From contig CM075189.1 in the NCBI GenBank assembly GCA_037577475.1, positions 12,454,839 to 12,518,838 on the forward strand: 64,000 nt of DNA, read 5' to 3'. The position numbers and the translations under genes were made by a program. Source of the stretch: Chaunax sp. Z400. Lineage: Eukaryota > Chordata > Actinopteri > Lophiiformes > Chaunacidae. The notes beneath the pieces are model-generated. The model saw only the letters and a program-made list of their open reading frames with translations, was not told where the DNA came from and ran no database searches. Numbering within the stretch: position 1 is the first letter of the stretch; every line of letters begins with the position of its first letter. This document shows positions 25,766-48,100 of this stretch, one piece after another.

Positions 25766-27515
25766 TCATGATATTGGCAAAAAATTAAAAAAATTTAAAA
25801 AGGTCTCTATCTCGTAATGTTTAACTAAGTGAAAAAGTGATCTAAAATCTGCACCCGTTTTTGGATCTACCTCAAAACTGAATCAACTCTTCCTCGGCCC
25901 GAGATCCACCGCTACACAGAACTTCATCAGAATTTCATCAGAACTTTTCAAGATGTCTTGTGGACAAACAGATAAACAAACATAGGCGATGACATCATCT
26001 CCTCCATTTCTAAAAGATGACATGATTGTACAGAGAAATGTACAGCATGAAACCGAATGTTTAGAAACTGGGAATACATTTATGGTTGACGTCAGCCAGA
26101 CGTAATCAACTATATTTACATCATTTGAGGGATAAACTCCAAAGGATAGAATTTGTAAGTAGAAATCTGACAGAGAGAATATGTGTGAAATCTGTGCACA
26201 TATCCATCATAAGGTGTAACAGGTGGGAATAATACAGGAATGTCATTTCTATTCATAAGCAAATAATATAAGTGAAAGGTTATATTATTCCTTGAGCCTT
26301 TGCACCATAAAATACCTTTATTTAACATTACAGTGCCAAAGACATAGGATAATAACGTTAGCATGAGGTTATCTCTTGGGATACCTAAACAGCATCTACC
26401 TGTTTTGATGAGAGAGAGAGAGATTAATCATTAATCAAGATTCAACTTTTTTTTCTTTTCACATTTTTGTCGGAGGATTTTAAACCAACAGAATCTCGTT
26501 AGCAAAGTGTCGCAGAGCGGTGTAAAAAAAGCCTCGTTTGGTTTGAGGGTAATGAATAATACTGAATGCTGCCTTTTGTTTGGATGAAAAATGGAGAGAA
26601 TGAAAAGGCAAATGAGAAGAAACGTTTACCTTTCTGATGTCAGCCTCTCCTCGTGTGTTTACTCCTGCTGTGGTTTACCGTGCTCGGTCTCTGACCTGTT
26701 GTCTGTCAATAGCAAGTTATTTCAGTGACACGACAAACGAATATGACTTCCGTTACTGTACAAAATAAAAGTCTCACAAAAGAAACTACATCCGTTTTGT
26801 TTACAGAATAAAAGCCTTACAGCAAACATGCCACTTCTGAAAATACAAAAAGGATGCTGGTAATTTGTATAAAATATAAGCAAAGCGGTAGGAGAGCTTC
26901 AAGTGCTGTGCATTTTAATTTAATAACACCAGAAGATGGAAATTTTGCATTACAGCTCCACAAATATTAACCCAAGATTAAGACAAAAATATGATGCGGA
27001 TTGGTGGGCAGATAAATTAATATATGCAGCAAATAAATGTAAATCAGACAACTTTATACAGCACAGGATACTACCTTCAAACAGTGTGCATAAATGTTAT
27101 GTATGTGCAAAATCAGTGGTGCAGTTGTCTGATAATCCAGATAAAGCCTCTTAAATCAGTATTTATTACATATATTCAAAATACAATAAAGCATATTGTA
27201 AAAAATAATAATAGAATGACAAAAAATCTACAATTAAAACATATTTGAATATAATATTAGTAAGTATTACAAACAAAATAACACTTACTTTTAAAGTGAT
27301 ATAGGAACATTTAAGTGTTTCTGTCACAAAGCTACCATTTACTACATTATTTACTTTGGACCAACAAAACGCAAATATATAATATCAAAAACAAATATAT
27401 GATGATATAAAAAGAAAAAATATAGAGCTAGAGAATGAAATCAAACACACAAATGTTTTATCCCTTGTTTTTTTTTTTTAGTATTACTCCGCACCGACAG
27501 GGGGCGACAACGTGC

Positions 27516-27537
27516 TGACCTCACGTCATTGCGTCAG
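27516..27537 (+). promoter_or_regulatory. elp1: Candidate elp1 promoter motifs (CRE/ATF-like)
   Basis: TGACCTCACGTCA followed directly by TTGCGTCAG, two overlapping CRE/AP-1-like sites, within a CpG-containing stretch about 800 bases before the elp1 coding start. The elp1 5' UTR is spliced (acceptor at 28301), so the first exon and promoter must lie upstream, and this is the best-looking area. The transcription start itself is not visible. Confidence 0.35.
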
Positions 27538-28301
27538 AGGTGATAGGTCATGAGTCTGACAGCCACATGCATGATGTTATGTTGTTGATGCTGGACATTT
27601 AAAGGTTTTATCACTTCAAGCGCTTTCTTATCGGTGGGTTTTACAGTTTTTATTTCGATTATATTAAGCTTCAGGTCTATAATTTTCCGGTAGGTTAATT
27701 TAATTATTGTAGACAAATATCGCTGTAAGATAGCATGTCCAGTTCCATTTTCGGACACACTGTAGCTCCCTTAGTTTCCTCCTATAGCCGTCGGTTTGGT
27801 CGCTAAAACTGCTAACAAACTAGCTATTGTCACATCTTCTGTGAAGCTACACCGTTATTGTGGTCCATATCTGTCTGAGTGATGCCCTCTAATTCATTCT
27901 AATCATTTCTGAAAACACTAAATTGACTTGTGATTTAATGGTCAACATGTTATTAAGCTGTGTAGCAGTTTATTAAGGGCGTTAAGAATAAAAATGGTTC
28001 AAAGCTTGTCTGCTAATGGGACAAGAAACACAACATAACAAGAGAGAGAGATTATGCAGTATTTTGACCCAAATACAGGGAAGACATAAAATCCAAATCT
28101 GAAATTATTAATTAACTGGGCTGTATTTAGTTTTACTGAATTTCACAAAAGCAACCTTTTTAAATATTGTAGAGGTGTTTATTTTGTAATTTCAGTCAGT
28201 TTCATTACCTAAAATCCCAGATATCAGTCAACAGTTTCAGTAGTGAAACTGTTCCAGGTGTTTTGCAGCGTTGTGAGAGTTTGGTTTGGTGTGTTTTTCA
28301 G

Positions 28302-28317
28302 TCTGTCCTGAGGTAAA
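28302..28317 (+). other. elp1: elp1 5' UTR remainder after splice acceptor
   Basis: A pyrimidine-rich acceptor (GTGTTTTTCAG) ends at 28301, and 16 bases separate it from the ATG at 28318. A non-coding exon therefore precedes the coding region, as in mammals. Its position is not determined. Confidence 0.6.
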
Positions 28318-38078
<9,761 letters not shown>

Positions 38079-38132
38079 ATGAGTTCTGTTCTTACTTTTG
38101 TATCAGTTATGTTTAATATTAAATATGTAACA

Positions 38133-38138
38133 AATAAA
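38133..38138 (+). terminator. elp1: elp1 poly(A) signal
   Basis: AATAAA 55 bases after the elp1 stop codon (TAA 38076-38078), with no other coding feature between. A very short 3' UTR if used. Confidence 0.75.
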
Positions 38139-38949
38139 GATTAGAATGAAAGCAAAACCAGCATCTTGTTTTCCACACAGCTGTTGAAAGGCTCAGTCTG
38201 TTTTTTTCTAAAGCAGCTTTTTATTTTCCACTCATTCATCATCACTCAGCCCGTCTTCCACAGGATCAGCAGGTAAATCCTAAAACCATTAATACGTTCA
38301 TTTAGAAGCATCTTTCATTCCCGGAGCCGCCGCTTCAATACCAGTTTAGATAATAAGCTGTTTTATTTCAGGTTACTGGTGCAAAATAATTTACTATGTG
38401 AAGATGAAAGTGACGGGTCACTATTTTTAGAAAACTCTAAATTAGTGTAATTTATAAAGAGATGATTTATTCTTTTTTTTAAATTAAAAAGTTTCTTTCT
38501 CTAATAATTTCTAAAGTAGCTTAAAACAGTACAGATATTAGTGTAAAATCAGAGGAGATGCTTTAGAGAGATATTCTGCATCGTGTACCGTTTCACTCTC
38601 CACATCCTGTCTGTCTGATGTGGTTTTGGGCCCCTGAGGAGTCGGGTTCTGGTTCTGGATGGAGGAACATGAGCCTGTTGCAGAGTCTGACTTTGGAGTT
38701 TGGGGTCGTAGTTTAACTTTAATGATACCAGATATATAAATCCTTCAGTTTTTAGCGTCATGTGTTTTTGTGTTGTTGGGTTTTTTTTGCCAAAGGGGAC
38801 ATAAAGGAGAAACACCTTGATAACTGAAAGTCAACACTTTACTCAGGTTGTCCTTCCTTCATCTCAAATCCAGCATAATTCCATATAAATTCTCTTTCAT
38901 ACATAAAGAAGCTGCTCTCAGTAAACAGGCTGATGGGGTCTCACTGTCT
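38139..38949. other. Convergent spacer between elp1 and cpxm1
   Basis: About 0.8 kb between the elp1 poly(A) signal and that of cpxm1 on the opposite strand. No exon or repeat with clear structure is seen. The small plus and minus reading frames have no recognisable motif. Confidence 0.5.
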
Positions 38950-38955
38950 TTTATT
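38950..38955 (-). terminator. cpxm1: cpxm1 poly(A) signal candidate
   Basis: TTTATT on the plus strand (AATAAA on the cpxm1 strand), about 218 bases past the cpxm1 stop codon. Confidence 0.5.
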
Positions 38956-39172
38956 GTGTTGTGGGAACTAAACTTACATCTTCTTTCTGATAATGAAACA
39001 ATTCAGCCTGAAAGGAAGGAAACACGGACGAGAAATTTCATGCGACTCGAGAAGGGAACGGTTCCCTCGGTTGCTCTGCTGCTCCACAGCAGAGGATGAA
39101 ATTCAGATGTGTGTCTCTGAACCAAGTCCTGCTTTGTTCTCATATTGTCTTTTATCATCATCATCATCATCA

Positions 39173-42100
39173 TCACACCCTCCTCGCCCGTTTTGCAGCA
39201 GCAGCAGCAGCACGCCTCTGGTTCAGCGCCTTGGTGCTGCCGCGGAGCTTCCTCAGGCGAAGCAGTCGCAGCCTCAGCTGCAGGTCCTTGGGGAGTTTCC
39301 CCCCCTTGGCCAAAATCTCTTTTAGCCTCTGTTTGGGCATCTTGGTGAGGCGGAAGTCGCAGATTGTGGGGTAGTGGTCGTACATGACCTGGCAGGTGCG
39401 GGAGGAGGGGTAGTAGCCCTCGGCGCTGACCGTCACCCGGTACTCACCGGGATTCAGCAGCCGCCAGTAGTCGCCGTCAGACACTGAGGAAGGAAAGAAG
39501 GAAGAAGATCAGAGTGAGGAGGAAAATATAAAACACAGATCATAATTAATCATCAGTTAAATCACTTAATTTAAACATCTGATGTAATACGTAAGACTGC
39601 ACCTGATCGAATGTGATGATCAATATCATCGACTTTAATGACGGCGTCTGCTATACCAGCCTCTGTATCTTTGTCTCGAACCACACCCTTAATTCCACGG
39701 TGGACCTAAAAACATTATCGTTTATTAAGAGGTGTAAATATAAAAAAAAAACAATGAGCTGTAAAAAGCACCACATAAGAGGAATTTAAACTCTTGCTAC
39801 CAGATGTGGGAACTCCTCTTTTTCAGGAGAGGATGTTCACGTCTGTATCAGAATTATAGGAAGAAGAAGAATAAAAAGGATATTAAAGGAACCCAAATAT
39901 GATAAATTCACTCTATGCTGCATGTTGATTAAAAGTGGAGTGAAGTTCCTGAGTCACCGAAATATTTCTGGAATATTTCTTCAAACAATGGAAGAAGATG
40001 GTGACTTGTTTTAAAATAATAATAAGAAATATAAATATATATAAAATGACACCATACAGCTCATAATCCCAGTCTCCAGGAGCCTCAAGATCCCAAACTG
40101 GATTTGCAAAGACTTTATTTCAACCCTTTTTTTATTATGCTCCCATAAAAAGGGGATATGGTCTATCAAAACCTGCAGGACAGAATTAAATGAAACTTTA
40201 CACATTTATAGGAGCCCTAAAGTTGTGCATCTCATTATTGGTTTCTTAAATTCCTAATCTTTGCTGTGAAACTCCAAAAATATTTTTCAGGCTAAATAAA
40301 TTCACCTGACTTTTAACATTCAGGTGAAACGTTCCTTTAAGATATCACAGGGGAAAAGAAGAGGAATTACAAAGCATGAGGAAGAGGAGCTGAAGATGGA
40401 AAGAAAAAGAGATTAATGGTCAGCATCTTAGCAGAACGTAACCAAAGCAACCAGACCTGCTCCATGTAAACCAGCAGAGACTCTCTGTTGTTCTCCCACT
40501 CCATGGGAAGCTCACTGGCGTGAGGGAATTTATCACAGGACAACTCCACCGTCACCTCGAAGCAGTTGGTGTGCAGGTAGCTGAAATCATTCATGCCTAA
40601 CAGGTAAAGGCAAAAACACAGAAACGTATTCTAGAGTCTGTGGGGTTCAGTTTCCTTCAAGCTGTAATCACGTCTCATGTCGTTTTAGTGACAGAAAGCA
40701 TCGGTTCATGAGATCCTGAGATCCTGAGATCCTAATTACCTGATATTTTCACATAAGTGAGATTGATTTTTTTTTCTTCTTCTGATAATTAAGGGATCTT
40801 TTGTCATAATTGTAAGATCCTTATTTCATAATGACAAGATCCTTGTCATGGTCCTGGGTTTTGAGTGTATTTCCTGTTTTATTTTGAAAGTCTGCTTTCC
40901 ATGTCATGTGCTTTTGCTTTGCATTTCCTGTGATTTCTTATGACCTTATGGTTCCTCTGTCTGTGTTTTAGTCTTCTATGTTTGCTCCTTTTCCCTGTGT
41001 TTATCTTTGCTCTGTCTTGTTAGTTTCTTAGTTTATCCTCCTCCTGTTTTCCCCTTCAAGGTTTTCCCTTCTCTTCATTCTCTCCTCCTCTCTGATCCAC
41101 CTGTGTGTCATTGTCTCGTTACTCTGTGTATTTAAGTCTGTTTGGTTCTGTTCTCTGTGTCAGTTTGTCTGTTATTCCCTGTTTGACTCTGTTACCCTGC
41201 TCCTGCTCTGCCATGTCCTGTTTTGCCCTGTGTAAGTTTTGTCCTTGGTTTTGTATTTTGCATCTTGGATTTAAGTGTTTGGTTTTTTTGGTTATTAAAT
41301 CCCTTAACTGCTACGTGTCTCTGGCTGTTGTCTGCATTCGGGTCCTGTTTTGAACTGCACATCACAACAATCCTGATATCATAAATACAAGATCTTTTCT
41401 CACAATTACAAGATTTTTCTCATAATTATGAGGTAGTTTCTTCAATCACTGGCAGAGATCCTATGTGGGGACAGAGGGGTCACAGGGTCCCCCACAACTT
41501 CTGAAAAACATGAAGTTGTACCCGAAAAAAAAAGAATCATTGAAAATGTTTTTTTACAAGACAACGTTAATACTCAAGTAAAGTACAACTACCTCATAAT
41601 TATACTAAACAAGTACAGCACTTGAAACATAAATTGAATAATTGTATTATTGTATTCTATTATAAAAAAAAGAAATTATATATTTATTTATTTTTCAGAT
41701 TTAAATCACACTGGACTAACTTAAGTCAACTTTGACAAACACACACATTCTTACTTCCTGGTACGGTGTGCCAGTCGGCTCCATTGATGATGTTGTTGTA
41801 TCTGAGGAAGTCCTTGTTGTGACAGGGGCGTCGGTCTGGGTTGGACATCACCTGTTAAATAAGATGCAGGAACATTTCAGTAGTTCAAATCCTTCATTTA
41901 GTTATCATCCCGAGGATGAGTGACAGGAGGAGGAGGGCTAACCTGATTGGTGCTGGCGTATGCTGTTGCCAACCAGCGGAAGAAGCTCTCATCAGCGGTG
42001 GGCGTGTGCTCGCGAGGTGCCCAGTCCCGCGTCATGTCATACGGGTAAGTGACCACCAGCTCTCCACCGTGGAGGTTAGCACCAAGAACAAATGGGATGT

Positions 42101-45100
42101 TCTGCATCCAGTTGATGACAGCTCGGGTCTCTGAGGCCACCTAGAGAAGAGTCAGAGTCAAAGCTAAGGTGCTAAGCTAAGATATGGTGCTGATTTTGAA
42201 CACGAGTGTGTGTGACAGGCCTGTATAAAACCTACGAAGGCTTCCTCTGAGGTGTACTGCTCAGGGATGGGGAAGTAGTGGTTGATGAGTTTGGACCGGT
42301 CTGTCTCCAGCTCGATGGCCGTCCACATCACCGAGTTGAGGTCCGCAAAGTTGTGGTTCATGTCGATACCTTCATAGCTGTATCGACCCAGAGCCCAACC
42401 TGCCAACTCTGAGCCCTGCGGATGAAATAAAGAGGGACAAAGACTTTGACGTTTTCCTCATTAAGCACTCAAGTGTGGAACAGGTGGTAATATGTTTAAT
42501 ATGTAACTCTGGTTCTGGATATTTGGACTGTGGAGTTCCACAGGGCTCAGTACTTGGACCAAAGTAGTTTATTACGTATGTCAAGGAGGATATGTTTTCA
42601 CCCATATCTGTTGGTTGGTTGGTTGATGCCCTACTTTATGGATGGACTTCATGGGAACCCATTAAATCTCAGCAGATCTATGGATCTGCATAGAGAAGAA
42701 AATCAAGGATTTTTTTATACAAATCTCCTTAATTCTGTGAGATGGGGCATTTTTTAAAAACATTTTTCCTAATTATGCAAAAACCAAACCAAATCCCACC
42801 AATTCCGATTTTTTTTTTCTGGGAGGATTTTAAATGATACTTTGAATAAAAGACATAAATACATTATAATACATAATAATAAAATGTGTGAATTTATAGA
42901 TCTTTAGGATGAATTAAAAATGTGTCGTATAATTCAGGCATTTAAGTTGTTTTTTTTAAATAGGCTGATTAATAATTTTAAGATACTTGTTTGACATCCC
43001 ATCATAATCTTACAGATCTGGACTGTGTTTTAGTTTGAATATGGTGGTGTTTGTGATGGGGTAGGCATCAGAAATTTTGGCTTCAGCCTACATCTTTTTT
43101 GTTCTTCTTATTTGGCTTTTTGATGATAATCAATCAATCAACCAATCAATCAATCAACTGCATCTCCAGGCACCTTTTTAAAGGCCATCTCGTATCCATC
43201 AGGGTTCATGGAGGGCAGGAGGTGGATGCGAGTCTCTTTGACCAGGCGGACGATGCGCTGGTCTCCACGTTTGTATTCCTGACATATGTACTGCATCAGA
43301 TTGAGCAGAAGCTCTCGGCCCAGAACTTCGTTCCCGTGCATCCCTGCAACGTACCGGAACTCTGGTTCTCCTACAGGGGGCGCCAAACACACCGGCACAG
43401 GAGACAAGATGAGAAGAGTACAGGTTCTGGTATACTAACTACACCATGTGACTTATTTACTTGTGTTTTCCAAAGTTAAATGACGTCAAACAGTTCAGAT
43501 GTCTTAAAATCCAAAACGAGACAGAACCCAAAAGGCAGATATCTTTTTTAGGAGGCAGCATTCTTCATCATCCGGCATCTGTGTTATTTTAATAAAAGTC
43601 CTTCGTGTACAGATATTATCAAACTCAGAGAGCATGAAGAATAAATACTGTTAAAAAAAAACATCTCCTGTGCAGATCAGCCTCCTTTACATAGACTGCA
43701 CTGACAGGCAGCTCTGAAATCTCACACATCCTCCTCACAACTGTCACAACTCTCCCCTCACACACTTATGACTTAAACTGGAGCAGAGGAGGACATCTGA
43801 GCACACTGAACCCAGTCTACGTGGTCCAACTGTAACTGCTGACACGGCAGAAAATACTTCAAACTCAGTCACATAACATGACTCCAACACAGATCACACC
43901 AAACCAACAATGGTCCCTGGAAGAAAAAAAAGGGGGGGGGGAAGCCGACATTTTCCTTTGAACAGGCTAATAAATATCCTGACAGACACTAAAGAGAAGC
44001 TCCTCACAAAGTCAGTTTGGTTGATTTTCAAAAGATCGTGAAGAAAAAGATCACATTTGATGACTCGACACTAATTTGAACCACTGAATAGACCTTCTGC
44101 TGCCTCTGCTCCTCCGTGCTGCCTTCACTGCCATGTGTTCTTTGGTGGGAAAACTCGTACCACTCTGGTGCCACGAGGGCAGCGCCGAGGAGGCCAAAGA
44201 AAACATTCGTACACCTCAGAGCAAACGAAGGGGAGCTCTGGTCTGTATCGGGTTGTGTTTCACACAGTGGTGAGCTGTATGTAGAGGTGGAGGGTTGGGA
44301 TACAGCGGCAGCCACTGTGACACCTAAGACCCTTCATTTTCTAAATGAAAAATAGGATTTACATTATAGTGAAAGACAGATCATGAAATTTCTCTTCCCA
44401 TCTGTCTGCAGTGTCTCACCCAGTTCATGCTTTCCTGGGTTGTCAGAGATCTCCATGACGTAGAGCTTCAGCCCCTTGTAGCTCTTCCCGATGCTGTAGA
44501 TGCGGGTGATGTCAGGACACGCCTCGTTCACCGATTTCATCAGCTGGGAAATAAAGACAAAGGCGACTGGAGAGGTGATACACGATACACACTTTTTTTT
44601 CCCCCTTAAAAATTAAGGAAATCTCTTCAGCAAAGACATGAATGAATATTTGTGCTGTGATGCTGAACCCTCTGGATGCTCTGCTGTGTTTTTGTGATGT
44701 TTTATTTGTGTTTTCTTCTTCTCTGTGATAAAGTGGTGTAGAAATGTGGAATCTAACGATTCATATTCCTTCTTATTCCTCTGGTGACTAGGAGGAAAGT
44801 TTGACACACTCATCATCTGCCTCCTCGAGGATGGATCGGTGGTTTCATGTGTGCTCTTTCTGTGGAATTTATATCAATAATAAACGTTTGATTGATTGAA
44901 AATTGCAGGACGGTGTCTCCAAACAGACCTCTGGTAGTGGCAGCTCAGTGAAGGACGCCGCCATGATGGAGTGAGACCTACATAATATTTGTTTTTTTTG
45001 GTCAGACTGAGATCAGACCAAACAAAGTGTGGCTGCTTCCTAGAATCACTGCAAAAAGCAATTTGGGCCTGCAGTTTTATTTATAAAACCATCTGAAGAT

Positions 45101-48100
45101 GACGTTTCCTCCAGCCTAGTGATGCATATTGTTCTGGATACACAATATGTTATGGAGAAGATGACCATCCTTCAGACTCACTGTAAAAAACCTTGCTTCC
45201 ATGGAAACCATCAAAATTAAACCCCACATCAGACTCTCACCTTTCTCATCTCCTTGTAGTTGTGGTGCTTGAAGTCCAGTTTGTCTCTGGACTCTGTCGG
45301 CTCCGTCTGCCACGCGTAGACGGATGGATCTGTGAAACAGGAAAGGCGTTTGGGACGGCAACCGAACATAGTGCAAAAGCTGTGATCTATGAAAAAACAC
45401 TTTTCTCCAGCAGTTGGCCAGGTGTACCTGGGAGAGTGCATCCCAACACCTCGGCTCTCAGGCAGATGTCGCCGTCTGTCCCGTTCTGGTACCAGGTCTG
45501 TGGGTTGATCCGGATGTAACGGGCCACAGTGGAAGTGCTGAACAGGGCGAGGACGGGTGTCTCTGCATCCTGGTTTCCTTCAAATACCTGCAGCACAAGA
45601 AGCGATGAAGCACAAAGAATCTGGAGAATCTTATGATTGGTTTGAACATGAAATCATAATGCTTATATTCAGCCAGGGACCTTTGAAATGATGTCATCAC
45701 TCTCTCTCTAGCTGCCTAATCTCACCTGCAGGAATCCACTGTAGACTGTAAAGAAATCAGAAACTGCATGATCTCAACCTAGAGGGGCAGAGAGAGAGCA
45801 TACCTCCCTCCTCCTATTGAGCTCATCATTAGTTTCAGTCCTCCATCTGGACTATGAGATAAGGGTTCAGTTTGAATGTTGGACAAGAAGAAGGATGCGT
45901 TCACTCACAGCCTCTGTGGTCCCGTTCATACACGGCTTCCAGACCAGCGAGTCGTTACTGAACTGCACCTTGTAGGTGTGCACCACGTCCCAGCTGTGTG
46001 TGAATGAGACATGTCTGGTTTTATATTACATGTGATACACAGAAAATCCATGCAAGAGTAGAATTATGCATGTAGTGCAGAAAAAAACATGGAAGACAGA
46101 AGGATGCCTTAAATGTCTTAAAACTATACCATAAGATACAGCACTGATATTTTTAGATTGGATTTGAAGGTCTTATATCAATGAACATTTAATGCATTAA
46201 AAGACAGATTTTGGGTGAAATATCACCTTAAAGAAGCGGAGTGAAAAATGCATTTTCACTCTGCTCTACAAAACTACATTTCCCAGTGTGCACTGACACC
46301 GTATAAAGTTCAACCTGCAGTACTGACCTCCAGATGGAGTTGCGACCCTGCAGGATGACACCAGTGAAGCGCGTCAGTCGCCGGGCGTCGACCTCGAGCC
46401 ACTGCCTCTCGTCTCTGTACTGAGCACACCAGGCTCCATCGTAGATGTCGCCGTCCTCTATCCCCGACTGTGACAGGAAACCCAAAGAGAAGCACGCAGT
46501 GACATCGCTGCTCTGCATATCACATAATAATAAATACATGAAGTCTCTCTTTTGCTGTGTTGCTACCTGGATGTTGAGTCGACCGCGGTGAGGACCCAGG
46601 CCTCTGCGCTTATATGACGACGCTCTCAGCTGGGTGTCTTTGACCTTCAGTGACTCCAGGCCCAGCGGAGGACATTCTGACAGTCAACACGGATTTATTC
46701 ACCATTTGATTATTCTTACATCACGACAGTCAAGGGAAGAGTTGCAAAAGTAAGAGAAAGACGGCTTTTTCCAGAGGTAAACCAGTATGAAAGGAGCAGC
46801 AAGAAATTCAACTGAATCATCAATAAAAAAAGAGTGTGACAAATATCCAATCACTGTGTCTCTTTAAATGAAGAGTGTAAATTACTTAAATTAGTTCAGC
46901 TTGAATCATTTCAGATTGTTTAGTTAGTTTACTTTGGATCGAGTCCGGCACAGTATTTAGTTCCTCATTATGCAGATGAAGACTTGATGAAGACCAGCAT
47001 CTTCTCCATAATGAGGAACATTTAATGCAACAAGATTTTCATATCTGTGTTGCATGATGCTGTTTTTTAATTACTAAATAACCTTTAGAATTCCATCTTA
47101 CATACTCATATGAACATATATGATGACATGTATGATATATGTCATACAATATCATATCATATATCATATATATGATGATTTCTCACATTTTATCAGTGTG
47201 ACAGATGACAGGTGACGTATCAAAGAAAAAACAGCTGAAGAGAGGTAATAAAAGCAGATGCTTCCACACAGGATGTGATGAACATGAACATTCTGCAGAC
47301 CATAACCCAACGCTCTCCACAGCCACCATCAACAAAGTCAAACGAGGAATTTATGCTTTTACTTTCAGCTTTCTGCTTGTAATTGAGTATTTATCACGTC
47401 GAAGTATTGCAGCTTTTACTTTTAATACTTCCTCTGACACAGATTTGCAAATCGAGCTAAATAAAAGAGAAGTAGAGCAGGACGTGAGGACAACGTTCTT
47501 CTTTGAACCTTTCCAGCGTTGTGTGTTGCCGTATTAAAGACAGACTCACGTTGTTCACTGGCTGCTAAAGAGTGTCAGGCAGAGCTATAGAAGCTAAATG
47601 AATGCTAAATGTAGGGGGGCATTCCCTCTGCCCCATTTTGCCTTGTAGTCCAGCTGGATCTCTGCTGAGCTGTCGGTGACTCCAGCGTTGCTCAGCTCTT
47701 AAAAAGTAATGATTCCTGATTGGTGGATTCCTGCCAAACCACAAACTTTACTGATGCTGAGCCAGAGAGACGTTGGCACGCTAACAATGATGCACAGCAG
47801 ACAAAAACAGATTTCATGTACAGTAAATAAACAACTATCTGCTGCTCTTTCCTCTAAATAAAGTTTTATAAAGAGCAAAAAACAGGACCCGTACTAATTC
47901 CCAGGTTTATCTAAGGAACTCCTTAGATATTCCATTTTCACATTGGCTCCTTCAGATCCTCCCCCCCATTTCCTTTATGCCTTTTTTCCTCTCTTTAAAG
48001 GAGCCACAAGGGGACAGATGTCTCCTCGAGTTCCATCATCACAGAAACATTCCCCAGACCCTGAGTTTGACTCCCTGGGTTCCTCGACATGACCCTCCGG

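Larger units (their letters stand above)
18558..28301. other. Gene-poor divergent spacer between arhgef37 and elp1
   Basis: About 9.7 kb without a recognisable coding exon. It should contain the non-coding first exons and promoters of both flanking genes. Visible contents are several CA/GT tracts (20360-20926), an AAAC run near 22640, a compound ATT/ATC plus (TA)n region with a retroelement-like end (25338-25760), and a stretch near 21374 (GGATGAGTTCACCCAAAA) that resembles the start of a common fish DNA-element repeat but has no partner here. Confidence 0.6.

Noticed and set aside
25144..25788. 214-residue plus-strand reading frame, Ile-rich
   Set aside because: It runs through ATT/ATC triplets, a retroelement-like tail and a (TA)n run; no coding-like composition outside the repeats.
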